Shown here: one piece after another, positions 37,543 to 47,132 of the stretch
Position numbering within the stretch: position 1 is the stretch's first letter
Layout of the letters: every line of letters begins with the position of its first letter
Source of the DNA: Trichococcus alkaliphilus
GTDB taxonomy: Bacteria > Bacillota > Bacilli > Lactobacillales > Aerococcaceae
DNA: 64,000 nucleotides
NCBI RefSeq assembly: GCF_003008695.1
Contig: NZ_PXZT01000001.1
Span: 1-64,000, forward strand
Direction: 5' to 3'
Notes under the pieces: model-generated
The model's database searches: none
The model's input: the letters and a program-made list of their open reading frames with translations, nothing else
Told to the model about the DNA's origin: nothing
Position numbers and translations under genes: made by a program

Positions 37543-39612
37543 TTATTTCTGTACATCTTCCTCGTATTCACAATGACTGCATTTCACTTGGATGCCGCCT
37601 TTGACCTTTTTCTCAACAAGATAATGTTGACATTTCGGGCAATCGCGGCCGATCGGTTTGTCCCATGAGATGAATTCGCACTCTGGATACTGATCGCAGC
37701 CATAGAATATCCGGTTTTTCTTGGATTTCCGTTCGATGACCTCGCCTTTGTGGCACACGGGGCACGTCACGTTGATTTTCTTCACGATCGGTTTTGTGTT
37801 TCGGCATTCCGGGAAATTGCTGCACGCATAGAACTTTCCGAATCTGCCGATTTTGATGACCATCGGATGGCCGCATAATTCGCAATCGAATCCGGCTGGC
37901 TCATCTTTGATCTCGATTTTTTCAATCTCGACTTCCGCTTTCGCCAATTCTTCGGCGAATGGTTTGTAAAAACGATCGACTACTTTGACCCATTCCATAT
38001 TGCCCTCTTCGACACTGTCCAAGTCCTGTTCCATTCCGGCGGTGAAGGAAATGTTCACGATGTCCGGGAAATAGGTGGAGATCAAGCCATTGACGATCGT
38101 ACCCAATTCGGTTGGCTCGAAACGTTTTGCCGTCACTTTTACGTAATAGCGTTTCTGGATTGTTTCGATCGTAGGAGCATAGGTCGAAGGTCTTCCGACG
38201 CCATTCTCCTCCAGAGCCTTGATGAGCGTCGCTTCCGAATAACGGGCCGGCGGTTGTGAGAAATGCTGATTCGGTTCAATGTCCTTCGAGAAGACGGTGT
38301 CGCCTACAGCCATTTCCGGCAAAAGGTTGTCTTTCTCTTTGGCGGTGCCCTCCACGTAGACTTTGCGGTAACCGGCAAAGTTTTCTTTTGAACCCGTCGC
38401 CCGGAACATGACGTCCTCATGCTTGAGGTCCACCTTCATCGTATCGAAGACCGCTGGCGTCATCTGACTCGCCAAAAAGCGCGCCCAGATCAATTGGTAC
38501 AATTTGAACTGGTCCTTCGTCAAAAAGGCTTCGATTTCGCTCGGCACCCTTAAAACGCTGGAAGGACGGATGGCTTCATGCGCATCCTGTGCCGATGGGG
38601 CCTTTTTGTTCTCGCGCTGTTTTTCGATGGCATATTCCGGACCGTATGTGCCCGTGATGTATTCATGCGCTTCCTCAATCGAACCGGCCGACACACGTGT
38701 CGAGTCCGTTCGCATATAGGTGATCAAACCCACGGAGCCTTCTTTGCCGAGCGGAATCCCTTCATAGAGTTCCTGCGCGATCATCATCGTTTTCCGCGTA
38801 CGGAAATTCAGCTTGTTGGCGGCTTCCTGTTGAAGACTGGAAGTCGTGAACGGCTGAGCCGGGTTGCGTTTTTGCTGCTTCTTCGTTACATCGGAAATCT
38901 CAAAAACATTGGAAGTGATCTTCTCAAAGACCGCATCCGCTTCCTCTTTGGTCTTCAGCTTCAGCTTTTTCCCGCCCAAGCCATAAAAGGCTGCCTGAAA
39001 AACATGTTTGTCCTTCAAGAAAGTGCCATCAATCGTCCAGGACTCCACAGGTTCGAACCCAGCAATCTCCTCTTCGCGGTTGACTATCAGTTTCAGGGCA
39101 ACCGATTGGACCCGTCCGGCACTCAAACCTTTTTTGACTTTCTTCCATAGTATTGGTGAAATGGAGTATCCGACCAAGCGATCCAGTATCCTTCGGGCTT
39201 GCTGGGCTGAAACAAGATCCATGTTGATCGGTCTTGGATTTTTCAGCGCTTCTCTTACTGCATCTTTGGTTACTTCATTATAAACGACGCGGATATTATC
39301 TGCTGGGTCCAAACCCAACAGGTGAGCGAGGTGCCACGAGATGGCTTCCCCTTCTCTATCCGGGTCGGAAGCCAGGTAAATTTTTTCGGCCTTATGGCCA
39401 TATTTTTTCAATTCTTTAATCAGGTCGCCTTTACCACGAATGGAAATATAATCCGGCTGATAGTCATTTTCGATATTGATTGCCATGCGACTCTTTGGTA
39501 AATCGCGCAAGTGGCCTTTACTTGCTACCACTTTATAGTTTCTGCCAAGATACTTTTCTATCGTCTTGGCTTTGGTAGGTGATTCCACGATGACTAAATA
39601 TTTATAAGCCAA
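37543..39612 (-). CDS. topA: DNA topoisomerase I
   Basis: A 689-residue type IA topoisomerase that relaxes negative supercoils. The N-terminal TOPRIM domain starts [20 protein letters not shown]; the active Tyr is Y299 in [11 protein letters not shown]. Three C-terminal zinc-ribbon repeats each carry four Cys (starting CELC, CPVC and CPKC). The frame extends 16 codons further up, but the TTG at 39612 (read as Met, then AYKYLVIV) has AGAGGAG 8 bases upstream and matches the family start. Confidence 0.94.
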   Translation of the reverse strand: MAYKYLVIVESPTKAKTIEKYLGRNYKVVASKGHLRDLPKSRMAINIENDYQPDYISIRGKGDLIKELKKYGHKAEKIYLASDPDREGEAISWHLAHLLGLDPADNIRVVYNEVTKDAVREALKNPRPINMDLVSAQQARRILDRLVGYSISPILWKKVKKGLSAGRVQSVALKLIVNREEEIAGFEPVESWTIDGTFLKDKHVFQAAFYGLGGKKLKLKTKEEADAVFEKITSNVFEISDVTKKQQKRNPAQPFTTSSLQQEAANKLNFRTRKTMMIAQELYEGIPLGKEGSVGLITYMRTDSTRVSAGSIEEAHEYITGTYGPEYAIEKQRENKKAPSAQDAHEAIRPSSVLRVPSEIEAFLTKDQFKLYQLIWARFLASQMTPAVFDTMKVDLKHEDVMFRATGSKENFAGYRKVYVEGTAKEKDNLLPEMAVGDTVFSKDIEPNQHFSQPPARYSEATLIKALEENGVGRPSTYAPTIETIQKRYYVKVTAKRFEPTELGTIVNGLISTYFPDIVNISFTAGMEQDLDSVEEGNMEWVKVVDRFYKPFAEELAKAEVEIEKIEIKDEPAGFDCELCGHPMVIKIGRFGKFYACSNFPECRNTKPIVKKINVTCPVCHKGEVIERKSKKNRIFYGCDQYPECEFISWDKPIGRDCPKCQHYLVEKKVKGGIQVKCSHCEYEEDVQK

Positions 39613-39727
39613 AGAAACGACTCCTCTCAACGAAATATTTTGTATGTATATTTCTGTCATTTAAATCGTTTCCCATCTTATGCCATAAACTAGGTGTTTG
39701 TCAAATGGAAGTTATTTCGCGGGTGCT

Positions 39728-40636
39728 TCAGTTCCACTGCGTTTTCATTTCTTCCAGCACGTCAGTCGCGTTCAAAACGCAAGCTGCGCCGGCCTTTATC
39801 AATTGATTGGTGCCGACACTGAGACGGCTGGTAATATTTCCGGGAACCGCATAAACATCCCTGTTTTCCTGCAGCGCCAAATTAGCGGTTATGAGGCTGC
39901 CGCTCTTTTCCGTCGCTTCGATCACCAAAGTGGCCAGCGAAAGGTTGGCGATCAGGCGATTGCGCATCGGGAAATGGAATCGTTCCGGTTTCGAGCCTAA
40001 AGGATATTCACTGATGACGAGCTGCTCTGCCATCATTTGCCGCTGCAGGGCAGCATTTTCCCTTGGGTAAGCAACATCCAGACCTGACCCGATGATACCG
40101 ATTGTGGCTCCGCCGTTTGCGATCGCACAGGAATGAACCATTTGATCGATGCCTTTGGCGAGCCCGCTTACGAGCGTGATGCCTTCCGCAACCAACGGAG
40201 GGATCATTTCGTCCAAGACCGCCTTTCCGTAGGAGGTCGGACTGCGGCTGCCGACGACGCTCAGACAAGGCTGCTCCAATAAATCGATATTCCCCGCACA
40301 AAACACCACGACAGGGGGCAAATAGCTGTTCAGCCAGCCTCCCGGATACCCGTTGTCCAGAATCGTCAAAATTTGGATGTTTTTGATCCGATACAGCGCG
40401 TTCAGTTCTTCATAAGGCGTCTTGCTGAAGGCCGTTTCGAGCGCCATTTTCAACTTCTGCTGTTTGCTCTCATTGCTCATCGGCACATAGTTGTTTACGA
40501 TTTCTTCTATTGAATAGAAAGGATCCCTCGTCCAGGATAGGTACAGATGCTTCATAAAATTCGGCGTGCACAAGCCGGTCATTGCATGATAAATCAGTTT
40601 ATCCCGGACCGTCAGATTTTCGCGGTTCATTTCCAT
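39728..40636 (-). CDS. dprA: DNA-processing protein DprA
   Basis: A 302-residue Rossmann-fold protein that loads RecA on incoming single-stranded DNA during natural transformation. The central motif GSRSPTSYGKAVLDE, then SGLAKGIDQMVHSCAI and GIIGSGLDVAYPRENAAL, are the family hallmark; an N-terminal SAM-like helical segment precedes. The C-terminal winged helix of some homologues is absent. Its AAAGGAG site and ATG are joined to a hairpin and T-run (40637-40683). Presence of dprA alone does not prove competence. Confidence 0.92.
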   Translation of the reverse strand: MEMNRENLTVRDKLIYHAMTGLCTPNFMKHLYLSWTRDPFYSIEEIVNNYVPMSNESKQQKLKMALETAFSKTPYEELNALYRIKNIQILTILDNGYPGGWLNSYLPPVVVFCAGNIDLLEQPCLSVVGSRSPTSYGKAVLDEMIPPLVAEGITLVSGLAKGIDQMVHSCAIANGGATIGIIGSGLDVAYPRENAALQRQMMAEQLVISEYPLGSKPERFHFPMRNRLIANLSLATLVIEATEKSGSLITANLALQENRDVYAVPGNITSRLSVGTNQLIKAGAACVLNATDVLEEMKTQWN

Positions 40637-40683
40637 AAAAAAACTCCTTTGCGTACCATCTGTTAAGATAATACGAAAGGAGT
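40637..40683 (-). terminator. terminator-like hairpin containing the dprA ribosome binding site
   Basis: In minus-strand RNA, 40672-40683 pairs with 40643-40655 (12 bp, one bulged base), loop 16. The 3' arm contains AAAGGAG, the dprA Shine-Dalgarno; seven U follow (40637-40643) and the ATG begins immediately (40636). Same design as the xerC junction. It lies between rnhB and dprA. Confidence 0.7.
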
Positions 40684-40712
40684 CGGATTCTGCTTTTTAT
40701 ATTGTTTAATTT

Positions 40713-41489
40713 TTATTGCTCTCTCAGCATGCTTTTGATCGGATCAAACGTCTTCCGGTGGATTGACGTGATTCCATGATTATCCAATCCGGCTAAGTGC
40801 AGTTGCGTGCCATAACCGGCATTTTTCTCGAATCCATAGTGCGGATACTGCAGGGCATACTCGGACATCAGGCGATCACGGTATACTTTCGCGACAATGC
40901 TGGCGGCAGCGATCGAGACGGATTTGGCATCGCCCTTGATGATGGATAGCTGTTCAACAGGCAACGGCAGCTTCATGGCGTCGATCAGCAGACTGTCCGG
41001 CTCTTGCTTCAGATTGGCGATTGCCTGCATCATCGCCAGTTTCGTGGCTTGATAGATATTCACGGCGTCGATCGTTTCTGGCGAAATCAATCCGATGCCG
41101 ACATCGGCAATGGCCATGATCTGATCGTAAAGTTGCTCCCTTTTTTTGGCTGAGAGTTGTTTTGAATCGTTGACCGGGAGGAAAGGGATGTCCGCTGGCA
41201 GAATGACTGCCGCAGCGACCACAGGACCGGCTAATGGGCCTCTGCCGACTTCATCGATCCCTGCGATGGCAAGACGGCCTTTCGCCTTCAACTCTTCTTC
41301 GAAGACCATCATCTGGACTTGCCGCTCTTTTAGGGCAAGATCGAGTTGATAATTTCGCTCCCAGGATTTGACTGCAGCTTGGACGCCTTTGCGGGAGTCG
41401 GCTCGGATGGCTTCCCAACGGTGATCATCCAATGATTCGATTCCCTGCAATTGCTCCTTGATGGCAGCGATGCTCACTGGTTTGTTCAT
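40713..41489 (-). CDS. rnhB: ribonuclease HII
   Basis: A 258-residue RNase H type 2 that removes ribonucleotides and RNA primers from DNA. The catalytic motif IAGIDEVGRGPLAGPVV (near 80) supplies Asp and Glu; further acidic residues lie in LLIDAMKLPL. An N-terminal extension of about 75 residues is usual in Firmicutes. Its ATG overlaps the rbgA stop by 4 bases, showing coupling. Confidence 0.94.
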   Translation of the reverse strand: MNKPVSIAAIKEQLQGIESLDDHRWEAIRADSRKGVQAAVKSWERNYQLDLALKERQVQMMVFEEELKAKGRLAIAGIDEVGRGPLAGPVVAAAVILPADIPFLPVNDSKQLSAKKREQLYDQIMAIADVGIGLISPETIDAVNIYQATKLAMMQAIANLKQEPDSLLIDAMKLPLPVEQLSIIKGDAKSVSIAAASIVAKVYRDRLMSEYALQYPHYGFEKNAGYGTQLHLAGLDNHGITSIHRKTFDPIKSMLREQ

Positions 41490-42364
41490 TCCGCTAAGCC
41501 CTCTTCAGCCTCCGCAGCCTTTACGGGAACCTGGTCCAAAGTATACGGACCAAGTTTGCCGCCGCGGATGTCGAAAATGATTTTTTCGCTGGCCCGGCTG
41601 TAATCTTCGCCAAAGCGCAATTTCGTGGTCAATTCCATCAACAATTCTGGAACCTCTCCTTCGAATTCTTTTTCGTCCACCTTATAGAAAGACTGCAACC
41701 TGCCCGGATAATACTGCATAAAATAACGCAATGCAAATAATGCGACGTCATCCTTATGGAAAACGGTATCCTTGATCGCTCCGGTCAAGGCAAGCTTTTG
41801 TCCGATCAGCTGGTCCTCGAACTTAGGCCAAAGTATCCCTGGTGTGTCCAGTAACTCGAAATCGCCGCCGATTTTCAACCATTGTTGCCCTTTGGTTACG
41901 CCTGGACGATTACCGGTCTGCGCGCGGTTCTTCTGCATCAGCTTGTTGATCAAAGTTGATTTCCCGACGTTCGGGATACCAAGGATCATCAAGCGGATTG
42001 CGCGGGGTTTGACGCCTTTGTTGATCATCGCCTGCGTTTTGTGGGCCATCATTTCCTTCAGCTCTTTTTTGATGTTCTCTACATCTTTATTGTTCAGTGT
42101 CGACATCGAAACGGCACGCTGCGCTTTCTTATCCTGTTTGAAGTATTCAACCCAGTCTTTTGTGGCTGCCTTATCTGCAAGATCGGCCTTATTGAGGACA
42201 ATCAATCTCGGTTTGTTTCCGATGATGTCATCGATCAAAGGGTTACGGCTCGAAACCGGCAAGCGCGCATCCAGCAACTCAATCACCAAATCGACCATTT
42301 TTAATTTTTCCAACGCTTCACGTTTCGCTTTTGCCATGTGGCCTGGAAACCATTGTATTAACAT
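41486..42364 (-). CDS. rbgA: ribosome biogenesis GTPase YlqF/RbgA
   Basis: A 292-residue circularly permuted GTPase for late assembly of the 50S subunit. The G motifs appear in permuted order: NKAD (58-61), then GIPNVGKST (129-137), then DTPG (173-176). The N-terminus MLIQWFPGHMAKAKRE is the family signature including the catalytic His. The chosen start follows AAGGAAG; an 18-codon longer frame is rejected. First of the rbgA-rnhB pair. Confidence 0.94.
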   Translation of the reverse strand: MLIQWFPGHMAKAKREALEKLKMVDLVIELLDARLPVSSRNPLIDDIIGNKPRLIVLNKADLADKAATKDWVEYFKQDKKAQRAVSMSTLNNKDVENIKKELKEMMAHKTQAMINKGVKPRAIRLMILGIPNVGKSTLINKLMQKNRAQTGNRPGVTKGQQWLKIGGDFELLDTPGILWPKFEDQLIGQKLALTGAIKDTVFHKDDVALFALRYFMQYYPGRLQSFYKVDEKEFEGEVPELLMELTTKLRFGEDYSRASEKIIFDIRGGKLGPYTLDQVPVKAAEAEEGLAE

Positions 42365-42414
42365 ATTGACACTTCCTTTTCTGAGTAAATCCTTTTGCTT
42401 CCATTCAAGACAAA

Positions 42415-42438
42415 ACACAAGTGCAAATACACTTGTGT
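42415..42438 (-). terminator. terminator after the first lepB
   Basis: A 9-bp stem (42415-42423 with 42430-42438), loop 6, followed by TTTT on the minus strand. It lies 12 bases past the lepB stop and upstream of rbgA. Confidence 0.65.
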
Positions 42439-42450
42439 GCGGTTGTCCCT

Positions 42451-43122
42451 TTATTCTACTGCACCATTGTCATCGATGATGCCTATTTTGTTCAGCGGCC
42501 ACAGTCTTAAATCAGCTGTTCCCTCGATCTGTGCTGCCGGGATGAACCCGAAAACACGACTGTCTTTGGAAACACTGCGGTTATCCCCTAAGACGAAATA
42601 CATATCTTCTGGGACAACGGAATACCCTGCTGTTGCATCCAAACTATACAGGGTGAAATCAGACATCAATTGTTGATCGCTAGCCTCTTTCAAAGCCTCC
42701 AAATAATGCTCCTCGACTTTTTCGCCGTTGATGTACAGCTCATCCTGGAAATAAGCAATCTCGTCCCCGGGCAGCCCGATGATGCGTTTCACATATTCTT
42801 CATCGGTCCCGTCAGGAGCAGGGAACACCACGATATCAAAACGATCAATTTCAGCCAATTTATTCAGGATCAGCCGGTCTCCGGTCTCCAAAGTCGGCAC
42901 CATCGAATCGCCGACAACCTGGAACGGATAAAATAAATAAGTCCGGATGACAACGAACAACACAAAGGCGATTGCCACCGAAAGGATCAGATTCAGCGCT
43001 TCCCGCAAAAAACTGCCTCTGTTTTCTGGTTGGATTTCTTTCTTTTGATCGACCCCGAATCTTTCGTTCCTTGAAACAAAACCAGAGTCTTGGTCGTTAT
43101 GATCTTTATTGCCAAATGACAT
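42451..43122 (-). CDS. lepB: signal peptidase I
   Basis: A 223-residue type I signal peptidase that cleaves Sec signal peptides on the outer face of the membrane. A charged N-terminal cytoplasmic segment (1-40) precedes one membrane helix (about 42-65). Catalytic Ser73 is in GDSMVPTL and Lys112 in YVKRIIGLPGD; the C-terminal GDNRSVSKDSR box is intact. It follows another lepB on the same strand with a 33-base gap. Confidence 0.93.
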   Translation of the reverse strand: MSFGNKDHNDQDSGFVSRNERFGVDQKKEIQPENRGSFLREALNLILSVAIAFVLFVVIRTYLFYPFQVVGDSMVPTLETGDRLILNKLAEIDRFDIVVFPAPDGTDEEYVKRIIGLPGDEIAYFQDELYINGEKVEEHYLEALKEASDQQLMSDFTLYSLDATAGYSVVPEDMYFVLGDNRSVSKDSRVFGFIPAAQIEGTADLRLWPLNKIGIIDDNGAVE

Positions 43123-43155
43123 CGAATCACCCTTTCTTATAAATCCAACTGGTAC

Positions 43156-43704
43156 TTAATTTTGAATAAAGCCAAAATCCTCAAGCGGATAGTACACCAA
43201 CGCTGCTTTGCCGGCTATATCAGCTTGCGCGACAAAGCCGAAGATCCGGCTGTCCCTGCTGCGCACTCTGTTGTCCCCCAACACAAAATAGCTGCCTTCC
43301 GGGACCGTCTCCATTCCTGTCAAGGTCAGCAAATCAAAATCCGAAGTGAAAACATCCATGCCCTGCTGCTTCTCCGTCCCCAGAAAAGACTCTTCAACAG
43401 GCTCGCCATTCAGGTACAGTTGATCCTCGCTGTAAGCGATGGAATCGCCCGGCAATCCGATGACCCGCTTAATGAGCGTTTGCCCTTCTTCATTGCTGAA
43501 GATGATGATATCAAAGCGATCAACGTCAGAAAACGTCTCATATAAGAGATAGTTGCCCTGTGCCAGCGTAGGGCTCATGGAGGCGCCTTCCACTTTCAGC
43601 GGAATGAATACAAAAAAACGGATGATGATCACCAACAGCAAGGCAAAGGTGATCGCCTTCATCCAATCCCAGAGACCATCCTGCATCTTTTTATCTACTT
43701 TCAT
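43156..43704 (-). CDS. lepB: signal peptidase I (second copy)
   Basis: A 182-residue type I signal peptidase with a short N-terminus and one membrane helix (about 16-36). Catalytic Ser42 lies in GASMSPTL and Lys79 in LIKRVIGLPGD; GDNRVRSRDSR closes the fold. The ATG at 43704 is chosen over an in-frame TTG 9 bases upstream. Together with the next gene it is a tandem pair, differing mainly in the N-terminal cytoplasmic segment. Confidence 0.92.
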   Translation of the reverse strand: MKVDKKMQDGLWDWMKAITFALLLVIIIRFFVFIPLKVEGASMSPTLAQGNYLLYETFSDVDRFDIIIFSNEEGQTLIKRVIGLPGDSIAYSEDQLYLNGEPVEESFLGTEKQQGMDVFTSDFDLLTLTGMETVPEGSYFVLGDNRVRSRDSRIFGFVAQADIAGKAALVYYPLEDFGFIQN

Positions 43705-43819
43705 CGGTATCAACCTTTTTGGTTATAGTATGTGCTAAAACAACACTCATAGTTTAGCACATTTTACGCATAAAAAGAATCGCAACCGGTCCAAAGGCGA
43801 ATATTCCAAGCAACACCAA

Positions 43820-43855
43820 AAAGGTTTGGCACTTCGTAAGAGCTGCCAAACCTTT
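43820..43855 (-). terminator. terminator of the ctpA-like gene
   Basis: A 12-bp perfect stem (43820-43831 with 43844-43855), loop 12, with TTTTTGG following on the minus strand. It lies 4 bases past the stop. Confidence 0.85.
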
Positions 43856-43859
43856 CGGA

Positions 43860-45341
43860 TTATTCGTTCCCCATCAATATTTCCACAGCCTTATCGTACT
43901 GTGTATCGTTCTCCGTAAGGACTTCCCGCAATTGTTCGACTATCGCCAATGCCGTGTCACCCGTTACGATACCGGTTGTTTCCAGCTCGTTTGCAGCTTG
44001 GAATGACGCTACCTGCTCGGCAGTGTCTTCATCATAGTAACCGTCCGCCTCGACTGCGTAGCCGATGGCATTCAGCATCGCTTCGACATTCTTGACCTCT
44101 TCCGAGACAGTTCCTTCTTCATAGGTTGCTGTGGAATCGATGATCGTCAATGTGGCGTATTCAGGAAGTGCGACTTCGTAGTCGACTGCGATCCCTTTTT
44201 CATGGATCCAGTTGCCGTTCGGCGTCAGCCACTTCGCTACAGTCAATTTCAATTCGCTGCTTTCGGTCAACGGATACACTGTTTGCACAGTGCCTTTGCC
44301 GAAAGTCGTTGTCCCGACCAATGGTATCTCGGAAGATTCCTGCAGTGCCCCCGCAACGATTTCCGAAGCGCTGGCGCTTCCTTCATCGACAAGCAGGACG
44401 GTTGGTTCGGTTATCTTGAAATCACCGAACTCGCTTGCGCTTGCCACTATTTTATTCGGATCGGCATCTTTTTCTTGCGTCTGCATGATGACGTCTCCGT
44501 CGTTAAGGAACATATTGCTGATTTTCAGAGCCTGGTCCAATAAACCGCCTGGATTCTGTCTGAAATCAAACACAAAGGATGTGACTCCCTGTGTGCGCAG
44601 ATCCGTTACAGCACTGACGATATCGTCATAGGTCGGTGTTGAGAAACTGGAGACATGGACGATGCCGATTTCCGGATGTTCTTCATCGAGTTCAAATGTC
44701 ACTGTTTCGATCGGAATCGTGTCCCTGATGATGTTCACTTTGAAAGTCTGATCACCGCGGACTATTTCCAGAACCACTTCACTGCCCTTTTCGCCCCGGA
44801 TCAGAGCGACTGCTTCACTGGCTGTCAGGCCCTGCAATGCCTGGCCATCCGCACTGAGGATGATGTCATTCGGCAAAAGCCCCGCTTTTTCGGCAGGCGA
44901 GCCTTTGATCGGCGATACAATGACGATCTGTTGATTCAAGGACATGATCTCAGCTCCGATGCCTTCGAATGAGGCGGAGATCGTCTCATCCAGGTTATCG
45001 CTCGCTTCTGTGTTCAAGTATTGACTGTAGGGATCGCCGACTGCTTCCACCATGCCGCTCAAGGCGCCTTCGATCAGTTCTTCTTCATCGACACCTTCGA
45101 CATAATTATTGAGAAGCGTCTGATAGACGGCTCCGATGCGGTCCGCTGCAGCCGAATCCAACGTCGAACTGTTTGTCCCTTGGATGATCTCTTCCGTGGA
45201 GGGAAGCGTGACGCTTCTCCCGATCCACGCATACGTTCCGCCGATTGCCGCAGCAGCGACGATGAGCAAGGAAAGGAAATAGAAGGAGAGTTTGACTCCG
45301 CGTTTTTTGCCGTTTTTAAGTTTATGCCCGTTGTTGCCCAT
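43860..45341 (-). CDS. S41 family carboxy-terminal processing protease
   Basis: A 493-residue membrane-anchored protease of the CtpA/CtpB type. One N-terminal membrane helix (about 20-40) follows a basic cytoplasmic stretch. A PDZ domain lies around 120-200; the catalytic Ser is in VDEGSASASE (near 322) with Lys in FGKGTVQ (near 347). The last 75 residues form a peptidoglycan-binding domain (GYYDEDTAEQVASFQ). It probably trims exported proteins at the cell wall. GAGGTG RBS; 21 bases after deoD. Confidence 0.92.
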   Translation of the reverse strand: MGNNGHKLKNGKKRGVKLSFYFLSLLIVAAAAIGGTYAWIGRSVTLPSTEEIIQGTNSSTLDSAAADRIGAVYQTLLNNYVEGVDEEELIEGALSGMVEAVGDPYSQYLNTEASDNLDETISASFEGIGAEIMSLNQQIVIVSPIKGSPAEKAGLLPNDIILSADGQALQGLTASEAVALIRGEKGSEVVLEIVRGDQTFKVNIIRDTIPIETVTFELDEEHPEIGIVHVSSFSTPTYDDIVSAVTDLRTQGVTSFVFDFRQNPGGLLDQALKISNMFLNDGDVIMQTQEKDADPNKIVASASEFGDFKITEPTVLLVDEGSASASEIVAGALQESSEIPLVGTTTFGKGTVQTVYPLTESSELKLTVAKWLTPNGNWIHEKGIAVDYEVALPEYATLTIIDSTATYEEGTVSEEVKNVEAMLNAIGYAVEADGYYDEDTAEQVASFQAANELETTGIVTGDTALAIVEQLREVLTENDTQYDKAVEILMGNE

Positions 45342-45362
45342 TCATACTACACCTCTTTATGA

Positions 45363-46064
45363 TTATAAGATAGATTCCAAAGCAACGAGCATCATGTCGT
45401 CGAACGTTGTTTCACGCTCTTCGGCAGTCGTTTCTTCCCCGGTCAGGATATGATCGCTGATCGTCAACAAAGCCAAGGCTTTCCGGTTATATTTGGCGGC
45501 CAGCAGGTACAATCCAGCAGCTTCCATTTCCACGGCCAGCACACCATAGTCAGCCAATTTCTGTTTATCCAACTCTTCGTTGTAGAAGCGGTCCGAGGAT
45601 AGGACATTGCCGACGTGGACGGATAATTTCCGTTCCTTCGCGACCATATAGGCATTGTGCATCAGCTCAAAGTTGCAGATCGGCGCAAAGTTGACTTGGC
45701 CGTTGAACGTGTTGCTGACGACGCTGGAATCTGTTGTCGCGCCTTGGGCAATGACGATGTCGCGCACATGGATATCTTTTTGGATCGCCCCAGCCGAACC
45801 GACCCGGATCAGATTCTGCACGTTGTACTCGGTGATCAATTCATTGGCGTAGATCATGATCGAAGGCAAGCCCATGCCTGTGCCTTGGACAGAAACGCGC
45901 TTGCCTTTGTATGTCCCTGTGTAACCGAACATATTCCGGACCGAATTGTACTGCTCGACGTTCTCCAAATAAGTCTCCGCAATGTACTTCGCTCTTAAGG
46001 GATCGCCAGGCAACAGGACTGTTTCCGCGATTTGCCCAGGTTTTGCTGCGATGTGTGTACTCAT
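45363..46064 (-). CDS. deoD: purine nucleoside phosphorylase DeoD-type
   Basis: A 233-residue enzyme that splits purine nucleosides with phosphate, giving free base and (deoxy)ribose-1-phosphate. The start [28 protein letters not shown] is cut here to its signature parts: PGDPLRA with phosphate-binding Arg, EMEAAGLY for the ribose, and ISDH near the C-terminus with the catalytic Asp. Hexameric DeoD family by length. GAAGGAAA RBS. Confidence 0.93.
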   Translation of the reverse strand: MSTHIAAKPGQIAETVLLPGDPLRAKYIAETYLENVEQYNSVRNMFGYTGTYKGKRVSVQGTGMGLPSIMIYANELITEYNVQNLIRVGSAGAIQKDIHVRDIVIAQGATTDSSVVSNTFNGQVNFAPICNFELMHNAYMVAKERKLSVHVGNVLSSDRFYNEELDKQKLADYGVLAVEMEAAGLYLLAAKYNRKALALLTISDHILTGEETTAEERETTFDDMMLVALESIL

Positions 46065-46085
46065 TTCATTTCCTTCTTTCTTTAT

Positions 46086-46310
46086 CTAATTTCTGTTCCT
46101 CTCGACGTATACGTCAAACAACTCATCAAAGACGGACATGAACTCTGTATACTCTCCGCTCAACTCCAGGTAATCGGCAAGTTCGTGGTAATCGGTCATT
46201 TGCTTCGGAAAACCGATATCCTCGGAAACCCGATTTGCAAATGCTGTTTTGTCGTCTTTTTTGTATGGGTCTCTATACGTGAGAATGAAAAGGTAAAAAG
46301 ATTGTCTCAT
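46086..46310 (-). CDS. YozE family small protein (UPF0346)
   Basis: A 74-residue helical protein with the YozE SAM-like fold pattern: SFYLFILTYRDP, then FANRVSEDIGFPKQMTDYHE, then the acidic C-terminal helix. The FPKQ-x-x-DYHE motif is characteristic. Function unknown. It follows the YpmS-like gene after 15 bases, an order seen in other lactic acid bacteria. Confidence 0.85.
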   Translation of the reverse strand: MRQSFYLFILTYRDPYKKDDKTAFANRVSEDIGFPKQMTDYHELADYLELSGEYTEFMSVFDELFDVYVERNRN

Positions 46311-46325
46311 AAATTAGGCCTCTTT

Positions 46326-46949
46326 CTATTCTATCAAATTTTCTGTTGGTATGGTTACTTCAAATGAATATTCTTTCGTCCCTTTATCGATGGATAGCAA
46401 ACGGATGGCGCTCTCTTTCGGCAGCTCCATGCTGGCCAAGTTCATCAGCACCGTTTCCGAGCCCGCATCCAAGTTGACGAATGCCGGCAGCGTCAAAAAT
46501 TGAGCCAACAGACTCAAGGCTTCTTTTTCGGGTAAAGAAAGCCCGCCCAGGGAAATGTCCGTCACCTTCATCTGCAGATTGCCGTCGGTTGTCGCATGCG
46601 GCTCCCCTGACAATGCGAACGGGACCGTAAATCCCAACAGGACAGTTTCACCTTTTAAAGTCACCACATCCGTGATTTCTACCGAATAACCGGCCAGGCT
46701 CTCCTCGGACTTCATATATTCGTTGGCGATGGCAGCCAATTCGGTATTGCTCAAGGACAATCCTACCGAAAGCTGATCCTCTGATTGCGCAGTGACTTGT
46801 GCATCAGTTGCAGTTTGAGCGGGTTGTTCCATCGTGATTTTCGAGAATAGCCAAACCACCGCGATGACCAGCACGAGCGACAAGGTGATGAAAGCAATTT
46901 TCCATGGATTCGGGCTGTTTTTCGCACTTCTTTGTTGATTGGTTCCCAT
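46326..46949 (-). CDS. YpmS family membrane-anchored protein (DUF2140)
   Basis: A 207-residue protein with a short basic N-terminus, one membrane helix (about 17-38) and an extracytoplasmic domain of the YpmS type. Function unknown in the family. The ATG at 46949 follows GGGGCG; a frame open 29 codons further upstream is rejected because it lacks an RBS. Likely first gene of ypmS-yozE-deoD-ctpA, a set of closely spaced minus-strand genes. Confidence 0.8.
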   Translation of the reverse strand: MGTNQQRSAKNSPNPWKIAFITLSLVLVIAVVWLFSKITMEQPAQTATDAQVTAQSEDQLSVGLSLSNTELAAIANEYMKSEESLAGYSVEITDVVTLKGETVLLGFTVPFALSGEPHATTDGNLQMKVTDISLGGLSLPEKEALSLLAQFLTLPAFVNLDAGSETVLMNLASMELPKESAIRLLSIDKGTKEYSFEVTIPTENLIE

Positions 46950-47045
46950 TCTATTCGCCCCTTTCAAAATATTCCCGTGAAACTTTCTGTCATTTTCAGG
47001 TAGGAGAGATACTGTTATTTTCTTAAATCTTACCATTTAATGTGC

Positions 47046-47051
47046 TATAAT
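47046..47051 (+). promoter_or_regulatory. -10 element of the hemolysin III-like gene
   Basis: A TGC-TATAAT extended -10. The -35 region at 17 bases (TTAAAT) is poor, which is tolerated with an extended -10. The leader to the start codon is about 75 bases. Confidence 0.5.
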
Positions 47052-47132
47052 GCATTCAGAAGGACGTTGTTGGAGACTGTTTTTTTCTTTGGCCAAAAAA
47101 CAATTGCTGACAGGCAACAAGGAGGAATGAAT

